Assembly (NCBI GenBank): GCA_002402125.1
Contig: NVVG01000077.1
Span: forward strand, 3,359-11,516
DNA: 8,158 nt
Source: Moraxellaceae bacterium
Lineage (GTDB): Bacteria > Pseudomonadota > Gammaproteobacteria > Pseudomonadales > Ketobacteraceae
Reading direction: 5' to 3'
Both the position numbers and the translations under genes were made by a program. The notes beneath the pieces are model-generated. The model worked only from the letters and a program-made list of their open reading frames with translations. It was not told the DNA's origin and did no database searches. Within the stretch, counting starts at the first letter, position 1, and each line of letters begins with the position of its first letter. Positions 7,377 through 8,158 of this stretch are shown piece after piece.

Positions 7377-7380
7377 GAGG
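7377..7380 (+). promoter_or_regulatory. Shine-Dalgarno site deciding the regulator's start codon
   Basis: GAGG sits directly against an in-frame ATG at 7381 (no spacer) and six bases before a second in-frame ATG at 7387. Ribosome spacing rules favour 7387, so the reading ATG-ATT-ATG should be shortened to the third codon. Confidence 0.6.
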
Positions 7381-7386
7381 ATGATT

Positions 7387-8158
7387 ATGGATAAGAGAGC
7401 CAACCCTCTATTTACCACACAAAAAAATAAACTCGCCAATCCGTTATTTGCGGTAACAACCAACGCCGAAGTTTCAGACTCAGAACTTGAGTTATCCAAT
7501 ATGAAAGTCCCACCCTGGAAAGTACTGATCATTGATGATGAACCAGAGGTCCATAGCGTAACGACATTAGTATTAAGAGATTTTGAATTTAACGATCGGC
7601 CTATCAGTCTATTTGACGCATACTCCTCAGCTGAAGCGAAAGATATTCTTACCCAAGAAAGTGATATTGCATTGTGTTTAATCGACGTCGTCATGGAAAC
7701 AGATGAGGCTGGGCTAGACCTAGTAAAATACATTCGTAACGATTTAAAAAACTCTCAGATACGATTGGTATTACGTACCGGCCAACCAGGTTATGCCCCA
7801 GAGAGGGATGTCATACGTGATTATGACATCAATGATTACAAGGCAAAAACGGAACTAACCGATACCAAACTTCATACCCTTATGTGTAGTGCATTTCGAG
7901 CCTACGATGACATCATGTGCCTTGAGCAAAATCGTATCGGTTTAGAAATGGTTATTGATGCTTCCGCTAATATTTTTGAAGCCGCTTCTTTATCCACCTT
8001 CGCATCAGCGGTGCTTATGCAGCTCATGGCACTATTAAATCTATCTAAGCACGCGGTAATGGTCGCCGCATCCGGTTTCTCCGCCACTAACAATGCCAAC
8101 GAACTAAGAATTATGGCGGGTGTAGGGGAGTTTAAAAAACTTATCGGTAAAGATGGCA
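7387..8158 (+). CDS. Response regulator with REC and DUF3369 domains (3' end outside window)
   Basis: The frame is open to the window end, giving 257 residues. Residues 45 to about 165 form a receiver domain: acidic pair D50-D51 (LIIDDEPEVH), predicted phospho-acceptor D100 (LIDVVMETD), switch threonine T131 (LRTGQPG) and conserved lysine K154 (DYKAKTEL). All receiver residues needed for phosphorylation are present. VVMETDEAGL and the INDYKAKTEL segment are typical of receivers that precede a DUF3369 domain, which starts near residue 180 (LEQNRIGLEMVIDASANIFEA) and continues to the end. Family members usually go on to an HD-GYP, GGDEF/EAL or kinase output domain; that part is not visible, so c-di-GMP involvement cannot be claimed. 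The 44-residue N-terminal extension repeats ANPLF at 5-9 and 17-21. The gene is divergent from yqhD, with its own putative promoter, and no partner histidine kinase lies in the window. Confidence 0.9.
   Translation, partial: MDKRANPLFTTQKNKLANPLFAVTTNAEVSDSELELSNMKVPPWKVLIIDDEPEVHSVTTLVLRDFEFNDRPISLFDAYSSAEAKDILTQESDIALCLIDVVMETDEAGLDLVKYIRNDLKNSQIRLVLRTGQPGYAPERDVIRDYDINDYKAKTELTDTKLHTLMCSAFRAYDDIMCLEQNRIGLEMVIDASANIFEAASLSTFASAVLMQLMALLNLSKHAVMVAASGFSATNNANELRIMAGVGEFKKLIGKDG

Larger units (their letters stand above)
6965..7386. other. AT-rich divergent intergenic region between yqhD and the DUF3369 regulator
   Basis: This 422-base stretch holds no credible gene; all frames are broken and it is clearly richer in A+T than its neighbours. 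It must contain the yqhD promoter (minus strand) and the regulator promoter (plus strand). On the minus strand I see only a weak extended -10-like TGTTATGGT (7034-7042). On the plus strand there is a clean TATAAT near 7323. It also contains an inverted repeat at 6996-7021, an imperfect direct repeat at 7003-7051, and the palindrome AATCGATT at 7241-7248. The middle (about 7130-7260) is nearly pure A/T runs and could be bent or bound by a nucleoid protein; that is inference. Confidence 0.6.

Noticed and set aside
7362..8099. Two open minus-strand frames (7362-7733 and 7902-8099) at the right end
   Set aside because: The plus strand here encodes an unmistakable receiver domain and DUF3369 region that runs off the window, so the minus frames are shadows.
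1..8158. Search for CRISPR arrays, tRNA genes, insertion sequences or attachment sites
   Set aside because: No regularly spaced long repeats, cloverleaf sequences, transposase frames or terminal inverted repeats were seen.

Overview
The window reads as chromosomal DNA of a gammaproteobacterium. Its Fmt, RsmB, TrkA, TrkH and YqhD proteins all look like the Escherichia coli/Pseudomonas/marine gammaproteobacterial versions, and fmt-rsmB-trkA(-trkH) is a conserved order in that class. Base composition is moderate, and the last intergenic region is distinctly AT-rich. A marine or environmental lineage is plausible, but the sequence alone does not fix the genus. There are no tRNA or rRNA genes, CRISPR arrays, insertion sequences or phage genes.

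Layout. At 1-563 (+) is the 3' part of fmt (methionyl-tRNA formyltransferase), which overlaps by one base (TAATG) the start of rsmB (563-1909, +), a 16S rRNA m5C methyltransferase. Tail to tail with rsmB, with only six bases between the stops, lies a minus-strand YecA/UPF0149-type gene with a C-terminal SEC-C zinc motif (1916-2668). A 256-base intergenic region separates it from the divergently transcribed trkA (2925-4301, +). It carries a 14-bp iterated motif, a perfect 11-bp tandem repeat and small inverted repeats. trkA is followed after 12 bases by trkH (4314-5765, +), so a complete Trk-type potassium uptake pair (NAD-sensing RCK regulator plus membrane channel subunit) is encoded as an operon. 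Convergent to trkH is yqhD (5807-6964, -), an NADPH-dependent iron/zinc-type aldehyde reductase. A 422-base AT-rich region holding repeats and a good -10 box leads to a plus-strand response regulator of the REC-DUF3369 type (7387 onward), which runs off the window end.

Functionally the window joins translation initiation and ribosome maturation (fmt, rsmB), potassium homeostasis (trkA, trkH), aldehyde detoxification (yqhD) and a two-component or second-messenger signalling protein. I found no convincing undescribed multi-gene system. The points most worth a second look are the opposite-strand SEC-C gene set into the usual rsmB-trkA order, the repeat arrays in the two divergent intergenic regions, and the N-terminal ANPLF repeat of the DUF3369 regulator.
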